Shown here in pieces: positions 50,525 through 58,762 of a DNA stretch of 64,000 bases (positions are counted from its first letter, which is position 1; each line of letters begins with the position of its first letter). The stretch lies in NCBI GenBank assembly GCA_036513075.1, contig DATBZS010000037.1:55504-119503 (forward strand). The letters are read 5' to 3'. Origin of the DNA: Bog-756 sp036513075 (GTDB taxonomy: Bacteria > Actinomycetota > Acidimicrobiia > Acidimicrobiales > RAAP-2). Under the pieces are notes generated by a model, which saw only the letters and a program-made list of their open reading frames with translations, had not been told where the DNA came from and ran no database searches. Both the position numbers and the translations under genes were made by a program.

Positions 50525-51151
50525 ATGGATACTATGGGTATGGATGTCAAGGGCCCGCGTGACAAGCGAGTGGCGCAAGGAGAGGTGACTCGCTCAGCCT
50601 TGATCGACTCTGCTCGCGAGCTGTTCGGCGACCAGGGCTATGCCGACACCTCGACCGACGAGATCGTCGCTCGGGCTGGGGTTACTAAGGGAGCCCTGTA
50701 CCACCACTTCCGCGGAAAGGACGATCTGTTCCGCACGGTGTTCGAGCAGGTCCAGCGCGACGTTTCCGACCAGGCGGTCGCCGAGTTCCTCGGCCCAGAC
50801 TCCTGGGAAGCACTCGTCAACGGCTGTGATCTGTGGGTCCGCGCTCACTTGGATGCATCGGCCCGACGCATCGTCATGCAGGACGCTCGAGCCGTGCTGG
50901 GCGCGGACGAGGTGCGTGCAATCGAGAATCGTTATGGGGCTGTGGCCCTTCGGGGCGCGCTCCGCAAGGCAATGCACGCCGGGGTACTGCAGCGCCAACC
51001 GCTGCGTCCCCTCGCCCTCCTTCTGATGGGGGCATTGAGCGAGGGTTGCTTCTACATCGCGGACGAATCGGACCCGACTGCAGCCCAGATCGAGGTCGCC
51101 GCGCTGATCACGCAGATGTTGTCAGCATTTCGGACTATGGCCCAGGAGTAG
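50525..51151 (+). CDS. TetR-family transcriptional regulator
   Basis: A 208-residue TetR regulator. The DNA-binding domain has SARELFGDQGYADTSTDEIV and ARAGVTKGALYHHFRGKDDL (HTH, about 45-70), followed by a helical ligand domain. ATG at 50525 is used; ATGs at 50534 and 50540 are in frame and no ribosome-binding site is clear. It likely controls the divergent DUF4242 gene and itself through the inverted repeats at 50477-50504. It is the only transcriptional regulator I recognise in the window. Confidence 0.93.
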   Translation: MDTMGMDVKGPRDKRVAQGEVTRSALIDSARELFGDQGYADTSTDEIVARAGVTKGALYHHFRGKDDLFRTVFEQVQRDVSDQAVAEFLGPDSWEALVNGCDLWVRAHLDASARRIVMQDARAVLGADEVRAIENRYGAVALRGALRKAMHAGVLQRQPLRPLALLLMGALSEGCFYIADESDPTAAQIEVAALITQMLSAFRTMAQE

Positions 51152-51476
51152 TCATTTCGCGATGGCCGATCGGGATTCGGTGGCCTGCCCCACCCGTGTA
51201 AGTGCCTGGTGGGGGCAGTCTGTTCAAGAGACATTGCCGAGGCCTTCCGTGGGCCGCGACGCTGTCTGGCGAGAAGGTTCTGCAAGTGGCTAGGTGTCCC
51301 ACCTACCCGCTGTTATACGGGTGATCCACGGGCCCTGGACTGGGAGCAATCGAACCACACTCAGCTGGGCCCGTCGACGTCTTCGATGAGGCCGTTAAAC
51401 AACTCAGCCTGGCTGCTCTGCTGGTGTTCGATGGCGTGGTCGCGCTGACGACGGAGGATCGGGATGACTGTAAGCA
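51152..51476. other. Convergent intergenic region with repeat copy and weak small ORF
   Basis: Between the TetR stop and the acyl-CoA synthetase stop, this gap holds the second 77-bp repeat (51250-51326) and a doubtful 38-codon minus-strand frame (51361-51477). I see no other structure. Confidence 0.5.
51250..51326 (+). repeat. 77-bp direct repeat, copy 2
   Basis: Same orientation as 50073-50149, with one mismatch. It carries the same two hairpins and again lies between convergent genes (TetR stop at 51151, acyl-CoA synthetase stop at 51477). The distance between copies is 1177 bases. No transposase or integrase is within or beside the module. Confidence 0.95.
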
Positions 51477-51477
51477 T
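51361..51477 (-). CDS. Possible 38-residue hypothetical protein
   Basis: MLTVIPILRRQRDHAIEHQ then a polar C-terminus (SSQAELFNGLIEDVDGPS). The ATG overlaps the acyl-CoA synthetase stop by one base (TGATG). It looks like a short hydrophobic segment with an amphipathic tail; it may be a genuine small protein or a remnant of a larger one. No homology is claimed. Confidence 0.25.
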   Translation of the reverse strand: MLTVIPILRRQRDHAIEHQQSSQAELFNGLIEDVDGPS

Positions 51478-52856
51478 CAGCACTGCGGTCCATGAGCCAC
51501 ATTCTCCCAACCCGGCGTTCCTCCGGACGCCTCGTCTCGCAGGATCTGCCGCAGCACCTCCTTCTTCACCTTGCCTGAAGGGGTTCTGGGCAACTCGTCG
51601 ACAAACCGCAACTGCTCGGGCCACTTCTGGTGGGCCAGACCGGAGTTGGACAAGTGTCGTCGAATGGCGGCCAGGTCCACGGTCGCGTCGGCACCGGCCG
51701 GGCGAACGAACGCACAGGCCTGTTCGCCCAAGCGCTCGTGGGGGGCGGCCACCACCGCCACCTCGACTACCCCATCCATGACGACCAGTTGTTCTTCGAC
51801 CTCGACGGCGCTGATGTTCTCTCCGCCGCGGATGATCACGTCCTTCTTGCGGTCGGTGATCGACAGGTAGCCGTCCTCATCGAGCACCCCGATGTCCTCG
51901 GTCCGGTACCACCCTGCGTCATCGAAATAGGTGTCGGTCAATGCCGGGTCGGTGTACCCCATGCAGCAGTCCGGTCCACGGGACCAGATCTCACCGGGTT
52001 CTCCGGGTCCGACCGGGTGCCCGTCGTCGTCGACCAGGTGTACCGACTTGCCTTTGAGGACCGGGATGAGCAGCGCGCCGAGCATGCCGATGGCGTGGCC
52101 CACCGGGGCTCCGGTCAGGGTCTCCCGTCCGGAGGCGGCGTCCATGGCGCCCAACTGGCGGACCTCGGAACCGATGGTTCGATGGGAGTGGATCACCCCT
52201 TTGGGATCGGCGGTGGTGCCCGACGTGTAGGCGATGATGGCGGCTGAGTCAGGGTCGACGGCCACCGGGGATGCGATCGGCGCACCCTCGGCTTCGAGCG
52301 CGTCGAAGTCAAGGAGTCCCTCGGGGAGCGATCCCGGCGGTGAGGCGACCACCGCGATGGTGTGGACGCCGTCCAGCGCGTCGCCCATTCGCAAGAGCCC
52401 GTCGAGATAGTCGGCGTGCCCGAAGGTGGCCGCGGTGACAAGCACGTGCACCCCGGTCCGCCGAAGGATGTAGCCGACCTCCTTGGGTCCGTAGAAGTGG
52501 ACGATGGGCACCACCACTGCGCCGAGGAGGGCCGCCGCGTAGAACGTGACCGCCGCCTCGACCCAGTTCGGAAGTTGGAAGGCAACCGGATCACCCGGAC
52601 CCACCCCCCGCGCGGAAAGGGCCCCGGCCAGGCGCCGGGCACGGATGCGCACGTCGCCGAACGTGCCCGACCACGGCCGCACCTCCGAATGAATCCGGAA
52701 CGTCTGGTCAGCGTGGTTCCGGAGTGCTTCATCGAGTTGGCTGCCCAGGGTCCGGTCATTCCAGAGCCCCGCTGCGAGCCAGCGCTTCTCGAGCTCGACC
52801 GGCACGGTGCGCAGGGCCCACCCCGGTGCACCCGACAGATGCTCGTCGGTCGTCAC
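51477..52856 (-). CDS. Acyl-CoA synthetase with an internal deletion
   Basis: A 459-residue adenylate-forming ligase. The P-loop IIAYTSGTTADPKGVIHSH, EDIGVLDEDGYLSITDRKKD and the SGKVKKEVLR lysine region are present. The segment PVLKGKSVHL joins directly to VDDDGHPVGPG at about 52034-52040, whereas intact relatives have about 95 residues between, including the YGSTE motif. The deletion is in frame, so a protein would be made, but ATP/acyl-adenylate binding should be lost. GTG at 52856 overlaps the ABM gene stop (GTGA). It may be an assembly artefact or a true defective gene. Confidence 0.85.
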   Translation of the reverse strand: MTTDEHLSGAPGWALRTVPVELEKRWLAAGLWNDRTLGSQLDEALRNHADQTFRIHSEVRPWSGTFGDVRIRARRLAGALSARGVGPGDPVAFQLPNWVEAAVTFYAAALLGAVVVPIVHFYGPKEVGYILRRTGVHVLVTAATFGHADYLDGLLRMGDALDGVHTIAVVASPPGSLPEGLLDFDALEAEGAPIASPVAVDPDSAAIIAYTSGTTADPKGVIHSHRTIGSEVRQLGAMDAASGRETLTGAPVGHAIGMLGALLIPVLKGKSVHLVDDDGHPVGPGEPGEIWSRGPDCCMGYTDPALTDTYFDDAGWYRTEDIGVLDEDGYLSITDRKKDVIIRGGENISAVEVEEQLVVMDGVVEVAVVAAPHERLGEQACAFVRPAGADATVDLAAIRRHLSNSGLAHQKWPEQLRFVDELPRTPSGKVKKEVLRQILRDEASGGTPGWENVAHGPQC

Positions 52857-53152
52857 AGCACTCCTTCGACCGGGGTCGCGTCGTAGACGGAAACTTCGGT
52901 GAACTTCGAGGTTACGGCCGGCTTGTCCGGAGGTCCGGCCGCCCGCAAGGCGGCCACGTGGGCCTGGAGGTCAGCCAGGGTTTCCCACCGCTCCACGAGG
53001 CGAACCCGGCCCGGGTGAGTGGCATCGGCGGCGAACGAGTAATCGATGCATCCGGTCTCGGCCAGGGTGTGCGAAACCTGGTCTCGCTTGCTGTCGAGGA
53101 ACCGACCCCGCTCGGCCTCGGCAACTTCGATGGTTCCCACCACGATGATCAT
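52853..53152 (-). CDS. ABM-domain (antibiotic biosynthesis monooxygenase) protein
   Basis: A 99-residue dimeric alpha/beta-barrel protein (MIIVVGTIEVAEAERGRF, CIDYSFAADATHPGRVRLVERW). Members are quinol monooxygenases or haem-degrading enzymes, or act as small stress proteins. ATG at 53152 follows AGGGAGTCGAC. Stop overlaps the acyl-CoA synthetase start by four bases. Confidence 0.9.
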   Translation of the reverse strand: MIIVVGTIEVAEAERGRFLDSKRDQVSHTLAETGCIDYSFAADATHPGRVRLVERWETLADLQAHVAALRAAGPPDKPAVTSKFTEVSVYDATPVEGVL

Positions 53153-53261
53153 GTCGACTCCCTGTCTCTCACGCTGTCACGGTCGGCGTACCCCGGAGAC
53201 CCGTGACCCTGCACACTACGATGGCCACTGCCGACCGGGCCCGGAAAAAGGGGGAGTGGCT

Positions 53262-53651
53262 GTGGAGCACTCGGGATATGCGGAACGACCGGACTACCGG
53301 GTCGACATCCTGTCCCGACGGAACCGCGTCACCGCGTCGGTCGGGGACGAGGTCCTGGCGGACACCAATCGGAGCTTTCTGGTCGATGAGCAGGATCACG
53401 GCCTGGTCTTCTACTTTCCTCCCGACGACGTTCGCCTCGATCTCTTCGCGCCTATCGACCGGTCCAGCTTCTGCCCGTTCAAGGGAATGGCCACCTACCG
53501 CCGACTCGTCTACGACGGGGTCGAAGTGCTTGCCTGGAGTTACGCCGACCCCTTTCCCGAGGTAGCCCGGTTGGCCGGATACGTTGCCTTCTATCAGGAT
53601 GTCGTGGACGTGCGGGTGGGAATCGCGGTCCCTGCGGTCTCGGTCAGGTGA
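53262..53651 (+). CDS. DUF427 protein
   Basis: A 129-residue DUF427 protein (VDILSRRNRVTASVGDEVLA, FYFPPDDVRLDLFAPIDRSS, FCPFKGMATY). The family is a nucleotidyltransferase-like or aromatic-binding fold of unclear function. GTG at 53262 has GGGGGA six bases upstream. A TACGAT box at 53217-53222 is a candidate -10. Stop overlaps the TesB gene start (GTGA). Confidence 0.9.
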   Translation: MEHSGYAERPDYRVDILSRRNRVTASVGDEVLADTNRSFLVDEQDHGLVFYFPPDDVRLDLFAPIDRSSFCPFKGMATYRRLVYDGVEVLAWSYADPFPEVARLAGYVAFYQDVVDVRVGIAVPAVSVR

Positions 53652-54532
53652 GCCCGGCCACAGGCAGGGTCACCGGGCCCTCCAGCGTGGCCGGGATGGT
53701 TGAACTCTTCGATGTCATCCCGGACGGCGCCCAGCGGTACACGGGGTTCAGCGACGGCGGTGACCGTCGGGTGGTCGACGGAAGCCAACTGCTGGCCCAG
53801 TCGATCGTGGCCGCGTCGAAGGCCCTTCCCGACCACGTGGTGCGCTCGGCCCACGCGGTCTTCACCCGGGTGGTAGACGACGCCCGTCCGCTCTGGTTCG
53901 ACGTGGACGTCAACCACCGCGGTCGGACCTTCGCCGGGGCGACAGTCACCGTGGGACAAGAAGACCGTCGGTGCGCCACGGTCAGCCTGCTCCTCGACGT
54001 GGTCCACCCGGACGTGATCCGCCATGCCTCCGCGCCGCCCGCGGTCGGACGTCCGGTCGACGCCATCGAAGTGACGATGCCCATGGTTGGACGGCAACTC
54101 CGGCTCGTGGGGGTGGCCGACCCCAACGACCCCGACGAGGTGGGACCACCGGTCCTCGACGCTTGGGTGCACTTCGATCCGGTGCCGGAGCGAGTGGATC
54201 TGGCCCGAGCCCTGATTGCCCACTTCACTGGACACCTGTCGATCTCGGCCACCATGCGCGGCCATGCGGGGATCGGCACCGGGCAGGCTCACCGTGCCGT
54301 GTCCGCCGCGGTCATGACCATCGGGGTGGCCTTCCACGAACCGGTGGCCTGGGACGGCTGGCTTCTCTACCATCACGAGTCCACCCAGGTGGGAGCGGGC
54401 ATGTCGTACGTGCGGGGGCAGGTGTACACCGAGCGGGGCGACCTCATCGCCTCCTTTGTCCAGGAGGGGATGCTGCGAACCTTCGAGCAGGACCCGGCAT
54501 CTCACCCGCTTCCGGTGGAAGCGCGGCTCTGA
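53648..54532 (+). CDS. Acyl-CoA thioesterase (TesB family)
   Basis: A 294-residue double-hotdog thioesterase. The catalytic Asp is in LDAWVHF, with HHESTQVGAGMSYVRGQVYT supplying the Thr/Gln pair near the C-terminus. It hydrolyses acyl-CoA to free acid and CoA. GTG at 53648 overlaps the DUF427 stop by four bases. It may recover CoA or release dead-end intermediates in the catabolic pathways nearby. Confidence 0.92.
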   Translation: MSPATGRVTGPSSVAGMVELFDVIPDGAQRYTGFSDGGDRRVVDGSQLLAQSIVAASKALPDHVVRSAHAVFTRVVDDARPLWFDVDVNHRGRTFAGATVTVGQEDRRCATVSLLLDVVHPDVIRHASAPPAVGRPVDAIEVTMPMVGRQLRLVGVADPNDPDEVGPPVLDAWVHFDPVPERVDLARALIAHFTGHLSISATMRGHAGIGTGQAHRAVSAAVMTIGVAFHEPVAWDGWLLYHHESTQVGAGMSYVRGQVYTERGDLIASFVQEGMLRTFEQDPASHPLPVEARL

Positions 54533-54703
54533 GGAACCGGCCGCTCGGGTCGGTCCGGGACATTAGTGACGACGTCGCCCGAGGGCTTCCCCGAGGTCCG
54601 GCTCCACCGGGGGCGCGGGGGCGCCGCTACCCTGTGGCCGGACCGGGACACCCAACCCCGGAAAGCCGAACCGCCGGGATCCCGGCCGACTGGTAGGTGT
54701 ACG

Positions 54704-55558
54704 GTGAAATTCGCTCTTTCCCTCGGCCAGCTCAATCCCACGGCGTGGGTTGCCGTGACCGAGGAGGCCGACCGACTCGGCTACGACTCGGTGTGGATCC
54801 CCGAGCACCTCGTGCTGCCGGTCGACATGGGCGGCAGTCCCCACGCCGGCCAGGACCATCCGCCCATCCCTCCCGAACTTCCGGTCTTCGACGCGCTCGT
54901 GTACCTGTCGTACCTGGCCGCCCGCACTGAGCGCATCCGATTCGGTACCCAGGTCTTCAACATCGGACTCCGGCACCCGTTCGTCACTGCCCGGGCGGCA
55001 GCCACCCTGGACCAGGTATCGGGCGGACGTCTCGACTTCGGTGTCGGGGCCAGCTGGATGCGCGCCGAGTGGGACGCCGTGGGCCTCGACTTCGACGCCA
55101 GGGGAGCACGGGTCGACGAGGCCATCGAGGTGTGCCGACGCCTGTGGTCCGAGCCGGTGGTCGAGCACCACGGACGATTCTTCGACTTCAACCCGGTGAT
55201 GTTCGAGCCCAAGCCGGTGCAGCACCCCGGACCCCGCCTGCACATCGGGGGGGACGGGCCGGCGGCCCTGCGCCGGGCGGCCACGGTCGGCGACGGCTGG
55301 GTCCCGATGAACCACACACTGGACGAGGTCCCCGCGGCGGTGGTCACGATTGCCGAACTCCGGGACCGGGCCGGGCGTGACGGCCGCACCGAGGTGACCA
55401 TCGGTGCCCAGATCCAATCCCCTTCCGACGTGGATCGGCATGTCGAAGCCGGAGTGGACCGGGTGTTCGTCAAGCCGTGGAGGAGGACGTCGGACGCCAT
55501 CGAGAGCCTCCGGTCCTTCGCCTCTGAGTTCATCGGGTCGGATCCGCTCCTGGATTGA
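54704..55558 (+). CDS. LLM-class (F420-type) oxidoreductase
   Basis: A 284-residue luciferase-like protein: MKFALSLGQLNPTAWVAV, YDSVWIPEHLVLP and SGGRLDFGVGASWM are the diagnostic strands. GTG at 54704 starts the family-like sequence; TACCCT at 54628-54633 is a possible -10. It is a diverged relative of the LLM protein at 49011. Substrate unknown. Confidence 0.92.
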   Translation: MKFALSLGQLNPTAWVAVTEEADRLGYDSVWIPEHLVLPVDMGGSPHAGQDHPPIPPELPVFDALVYLSYLAARTERIRFGTQVFNIGLRHPFVTARAAATLDQVSGGRLDFGVGASWMRAEWDAVGLDFDARGARVDEAIEVCRRLWSEPVVEHHGRFFDFNPVMFEPKPVQHPGPRLHIGGDGPAALRRAATVGDGWVPMNHTLDEVPAAVVTIAELRDRAGRDGRTEVTIGAQIQSPSDVDRHVEAGVDRVFVKPWRRTSDAIESLRSFASEFIGSDPLLD

Positions 55559-55727
55559 TCCCCGGGGCCGCCGCATAGACTCGCGTCAGAGGGGCCGGGC
55601 ACCGAATTCAGGCGGAGATCGAGCACGGAGGGACGTCTACATTGTTCCAAGGTCACCTGGCAGTGGGACTGGATGAAGGTGGTCCGATCGCCAGCGGCGG
55701 TATCGGGGGACGTGTCCCCCCGTCAAC

Positions 55728-56687
55728 ATGGTCTACGCGCTCGCTCTGACCGCAGCGCTGGCCAATGCGCTGACCAGCATCCTCCAGCGGATGGGAGTTG
55801 AGGATGCCCCGGCGGATTCGACGCTGCACCTCAGCTTGATGACCCACGCACTGAAGCGTGGGGTCTGGCTGCTCGGGTTCGCGTGCATGGTGGGGTCGTT
55901 CCTCCTCCAGGCGTTCGCATTGCACCTCGGTGACCTGAGTCAGGTCCAGCCCATCCTCACTGTCGAGATCCTCCTCCTCGTACTCTTGCTGGCAACCTGG
56001 TTCCGGTTCCGGATCGGATGGCACGAGTGGTTGGCGTGCGTGGCGGCGGCCGGGGGGCTGGCGGGATTCCTCGTGTTCGCCGATCCCCGCGGTGGCGGGA
56101 AGACCCCGAGTGCGGTCCAGTGGATTCTGATCGGATCGCTGTGCGGTGGGGTGATCGTGATTGCCGTTCTGGCCGCGATGCGTGGTCCCCGGTGGTGGCG
56201 AGCGGCGATGTTCGGAGCGGCTGGAGCCATCGGATTCGCATTCACGGCCGCACTGATCAAATCGGTGGGCGACTATGTGGCCGCTGACTGGACCCAGCTC
56301 TTTCTGCACTGGCAGACCTACGCCCTGGCGATCTGCGGCCTGGCGTCGGTGTTCCTGGCCCAGAACGCATTCCACGCCGGCCCGATCGCTGCGTCGCAGA
56401 CAGCCCTGGTACTGGTCGACCCGCTGGTCAGTTTGGCCATCGGCATCGCCATCTTCGGAGACGACCTGCGCACCGGTGGGGCCTACGGCCCGCTCGAAGC
56501 GGTATCGCTTCTCATCATGTTCGCCGGTGCGGCATTCCTCGCCCACTCGCCGCTCATTTCGGGCATGAAGGGCGATGACAACAGCTACGAGCAGCTCTTG
56601 TCGGTGCGGTCGCGTTCGAAGCGCCTGGCCCGGGCTGTGGAGAACCAGGTCCCTCCCGGCATGATCGGTGCGGCCAAGTTCGACTGA
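55728..56687 (+). CDS. DMT-superfamily membrane transporter
   Basis: A 319-residue membrane protein with about nine or ten hydrophobic helices (e.g. ALALTAALANALTSILQ, GVWLLGFACMVGSFLLQAFA, ILLLVLLLATWF). Internal duplication is suggested by two similar halves. The C-terminal 40 residues are polar. ATG at 55728 has no strong ribosome-binding site. It may export or import small metabolites. Confidence 0.85.
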   Translation: MVYALALTAALANALTSILQRMGVEDAPADSTLHLSLMTHALKRGVWLLGFACMVGSFLLQAFALHLGDLSQVQPILTVEILLLVLLLATWFRFRIGWHEWLACVAAAGGLAGFLVFADPRGGGKTPSAVQWILIGSLCGGVIVIAVLAAMRGPRWWRAAMFGAAGAIGFAFTAALIKSVGDYVAADWTQLFLHWQTYALAICGLASVFLAQNAFHAGPIAASQTALVLVDPLVSLAIGIAIFGDDLRTGGAYGPLEAVSLLIMFAGAAFLAHSPLISGMKGDDNSYEQLLSVRSRSKRLARAVENQVPPGMIGAAKFD

Positions 56688-56723
56688 ACACCGACGACGC
56701 CGGCGCCACTGACCGCACCGGCC

Positions 56724-56729
56724 TACCAT
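56724..56729 (+). promoter_or_regulatory. -10 box TACCAT ahead of the damaged acyl-CoA synthetase
   Basis: TACCAT ends nine bases before an ATG at 56739. The 22-codon frame starting there ends on the synthetase GTG. The geometry resembles that at 9545. Confidence 0.3.
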
Positions 56730-56738
56730 CGGACTTCC

Positions 56739-56807
56739 ATGGGGGAGAACACGGCTCGGGTACCCGAACGCGGTCGGCACCGCCGACGTCGAGGTCCCGG
56801 CCGGTGA
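56739..56807 (+). CDS. Possible 22-residue leaderless leader ORF
   Basis: The frame begins MGENTARVPERGR and is arginine-rich toward its end. Its TGA (56805-56807) overlaps the GTG at 56804 as GTGA, as at 3095 and 9627. It may provide translational coupling. The composition could be accidental. Confidence 0.3.
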   Translation: MGENTARVPERGRHRRRRGPGR

Positions 56808-58125
56808 ACGCCGGGCACGCCACCGACGATGCTGCAGCGGTCGTTCCCGAACGGCCGGCGCTCGTGGTGGGTGAAGAGTTCTGGACCTACCGGACACTCG
56901 AGGACATGACCCGGCGGGCAGGAGCCGCACTTGCCGCGGCTGGTGTAGGTCCGGGGGATCGGGTGGCCCTTGTCAACCTGGGCAGCGCACTCTCGGTGGC
57001 CATGATCTTCGCGTGTGCCCGTCTGGGTGCGGCCAGCGCCCAGATGAACGCCTATCTCACGACGCGGGAGCTGGGGCAGCTGGTCGACCTGGTCGGTGCC
57101 CGGGTCGGCGTGGCCGGCGACCCGTACCTCGACGGGCTCACCGCGGCCATGGACGGTCCGGTCCTCGGCGCAGGAGACGTCGAGTCGGCTGATCCGGAGG
57201 CGGTGCCGGCTACGACCGGCGAACCCGACGACACCGCACTCGTCCTGTTCACCAGCGGGACGACCGGGCTGCCCAAGCCCGTCGCCATCAGCCATCGGGT
57301 CATCGCCGACCGCCTGGCCTACTACGGCAAGCCCATCAACCCGGGTGTGAATCAGGTGGTCGACATGATGTCCACGCCGATCTTCCACATCGGCGGGACG
57401 CTCGGCCTCTTCGTGTCGTTGCACCAGGGCAAGAAACTGGTGGTGCTGCCCAAGTTCGACGCCGGGACATGGCTCAACCAGGTCGAGCAGCACCGGGTCA
57501 CCCAGACCTTCGTCGTCCCCACGATGCTCCGCCGGATCCTCGACCATCCCCGCTTCGCATCGACGGACCTCGGATCGCTGCGTTCCCTCAACTACGGTGC
57601 CGCCGCGGCTCCGGTGGATGTGGTGCGCAGGGCAGTTGCCGCATTTCCGGACGTGGGATTCTCCAACACCTTCGGCCAGACCGAGACGCTGGGGGCTTAT
57701 GCGGCGCTGACCCCGGACGACCATCGCCGTGGCTGCATACCGGGGACACCGGGTGGCGTGACGCCGAGGGCTACCTATTCCTCTCGGGTCGGATCTCGGA
57801 CACGATCAACCGGGGAGGCGAGAAGTTCGGTCCTGTCGAGGTGGAGGATGTGCTCCGTTCCCATTCTCTGGTGGCGGACGTGGCCGTTGTCGGCGTGGCG
57901 GATCCGGAGCTCGGGGAGCGGGTGGGTGCCGTGGTGGTGGCCGCGGGGCCGGTCACAGCGGCGGAGCTGGTGGCCCACTGTGCGGCACGTCTCTCGACGT
58001 ACAAGGTGCCCGAGTTCGTCGAATTCGCCGACGAACTACCCGCGTCTGTGCTGGGCAAGCTCGACCGCGCCGCCCTCCGAGAGCGGCTGTCGGCGTCCCC
58101 ACCGGTGCCCCGACCCACGTCGTGA
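56804..58125 (+). pseudogene. Frameshifted acyl-CoA synthetase
   Basis: The first part (56804 to about 57729) encodes a normal ligase N-terminus with LFTSGTTGLPKPVAISH and FGQTETLGAYAAL. At about 57728-57731 the reading frame changes: DDHRRG is followed in another frame by WLHTGDTGWRDAEGYLFLSG and GRISDTINRGGEKFG, ending at 58125 with SVLGKLDRAAL. Intact relatives have some 80 extra residues here, so a deletion not divisible by three is likely. The GTG at 56804 is preceded by GAGG. Without a repair it would give a truncated 300-residue protein plus a random tail. Confidence 0.85.
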
Positions 58126-58264
58126 CCGGCATCGGGCCCGACCCCACCCGGGTGTGCGCGCTACGGTGCGCTCCGGGCAAGCGAGGCCCGACCCGCGAAA
58201 ACCGGACCCGAGACCCGGCGGGTGGACGGACCGGCGACGCACGACGAGATGGAAGGAGCCCCAG

Positions 58265-58762
58265 GTGGGAGAGGACAGCCTGAGCACGATCATCGGCAGA
58301 CCAACAGGGACGACGGTGGTCACGGTGGAGCGGGGTCAGCTGGCCTTGTTCGCCGCGGCGGTGAAGGACGACAACGCGGTCTACCGGGATACGCGTGGCG
58401 CCGAGGCCGCCGGACTGCCCGGTATCCCCGCACCTCCCACCTACCCGTTCGTGATGGGGAACTTCGGGGTCTTTCCCGAACTCCAGACCGATGAGGCGCC
58501 GAGCGGTAACCCGATGGCCGAGGTCCTCGGCCCGCTGATGGCCAAGGGGGGAATCATCCTCCACGGCGAGCAGGAGTTCACCTATGTCCGGCCGGTTTTC
58601 GCAGGAGATGTTCTGGTGGGCGTGGGGACGGTGGCCGACGCCTATCAGAAGGAGTCGAAGGGTAAGACCATGACCTTTGTCGTCGTGGAGACGGCCTGGA
58701 GCGACCGGGCCACCGGCGAGCCTGTCTGCACCTCCCGCATGAACATCATCCACCGCGTCTGA
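58265..58762 (+). CDS. MaoC-family dehydratase (HadA-like)
   Basis: A 165-residue hot-dog-fold protein of the FAS1-type MaoC N-terminal family (TVERGQLALFAAAVKDDNAVY, PPTYPFVMGN, HGEQEFTYVRPVFAGDVL). The catalytic Asp/His of HadB-type enzymes is absent. GTG at 58265 has AAGGAG seven bases upstream. It overlaps the crotonase start by one base. The gene at 62605 has the missing catalytic motif, so the two may form a heteromeric hydratase. Confidence 0.88.
   Translation: MGEDSLSTIIGRPTGTTVVTVERGQLALFAAAVKDDNAVYRDTRGAEAAGLPGIPAPPTYPFVMGNFGVFPELQTDEAPSGNPMAEVLGPLMAKGGIILHGEQEFTYVRPVFAGDVLVGVGTVADAYQKESKGKTMTFVVVETAWSDRATGEPVCTSRMNIIHRV

Noticed and set aside
56804..58762. A continuous 652-codon frame suggesting an acyl-CoA synthetase/MaoC fusion
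   Set aside because: Between about 57746 and 58264 the product is Ser/Arg-rich nonsense, and the true synthetase C-terminus is in another frame.
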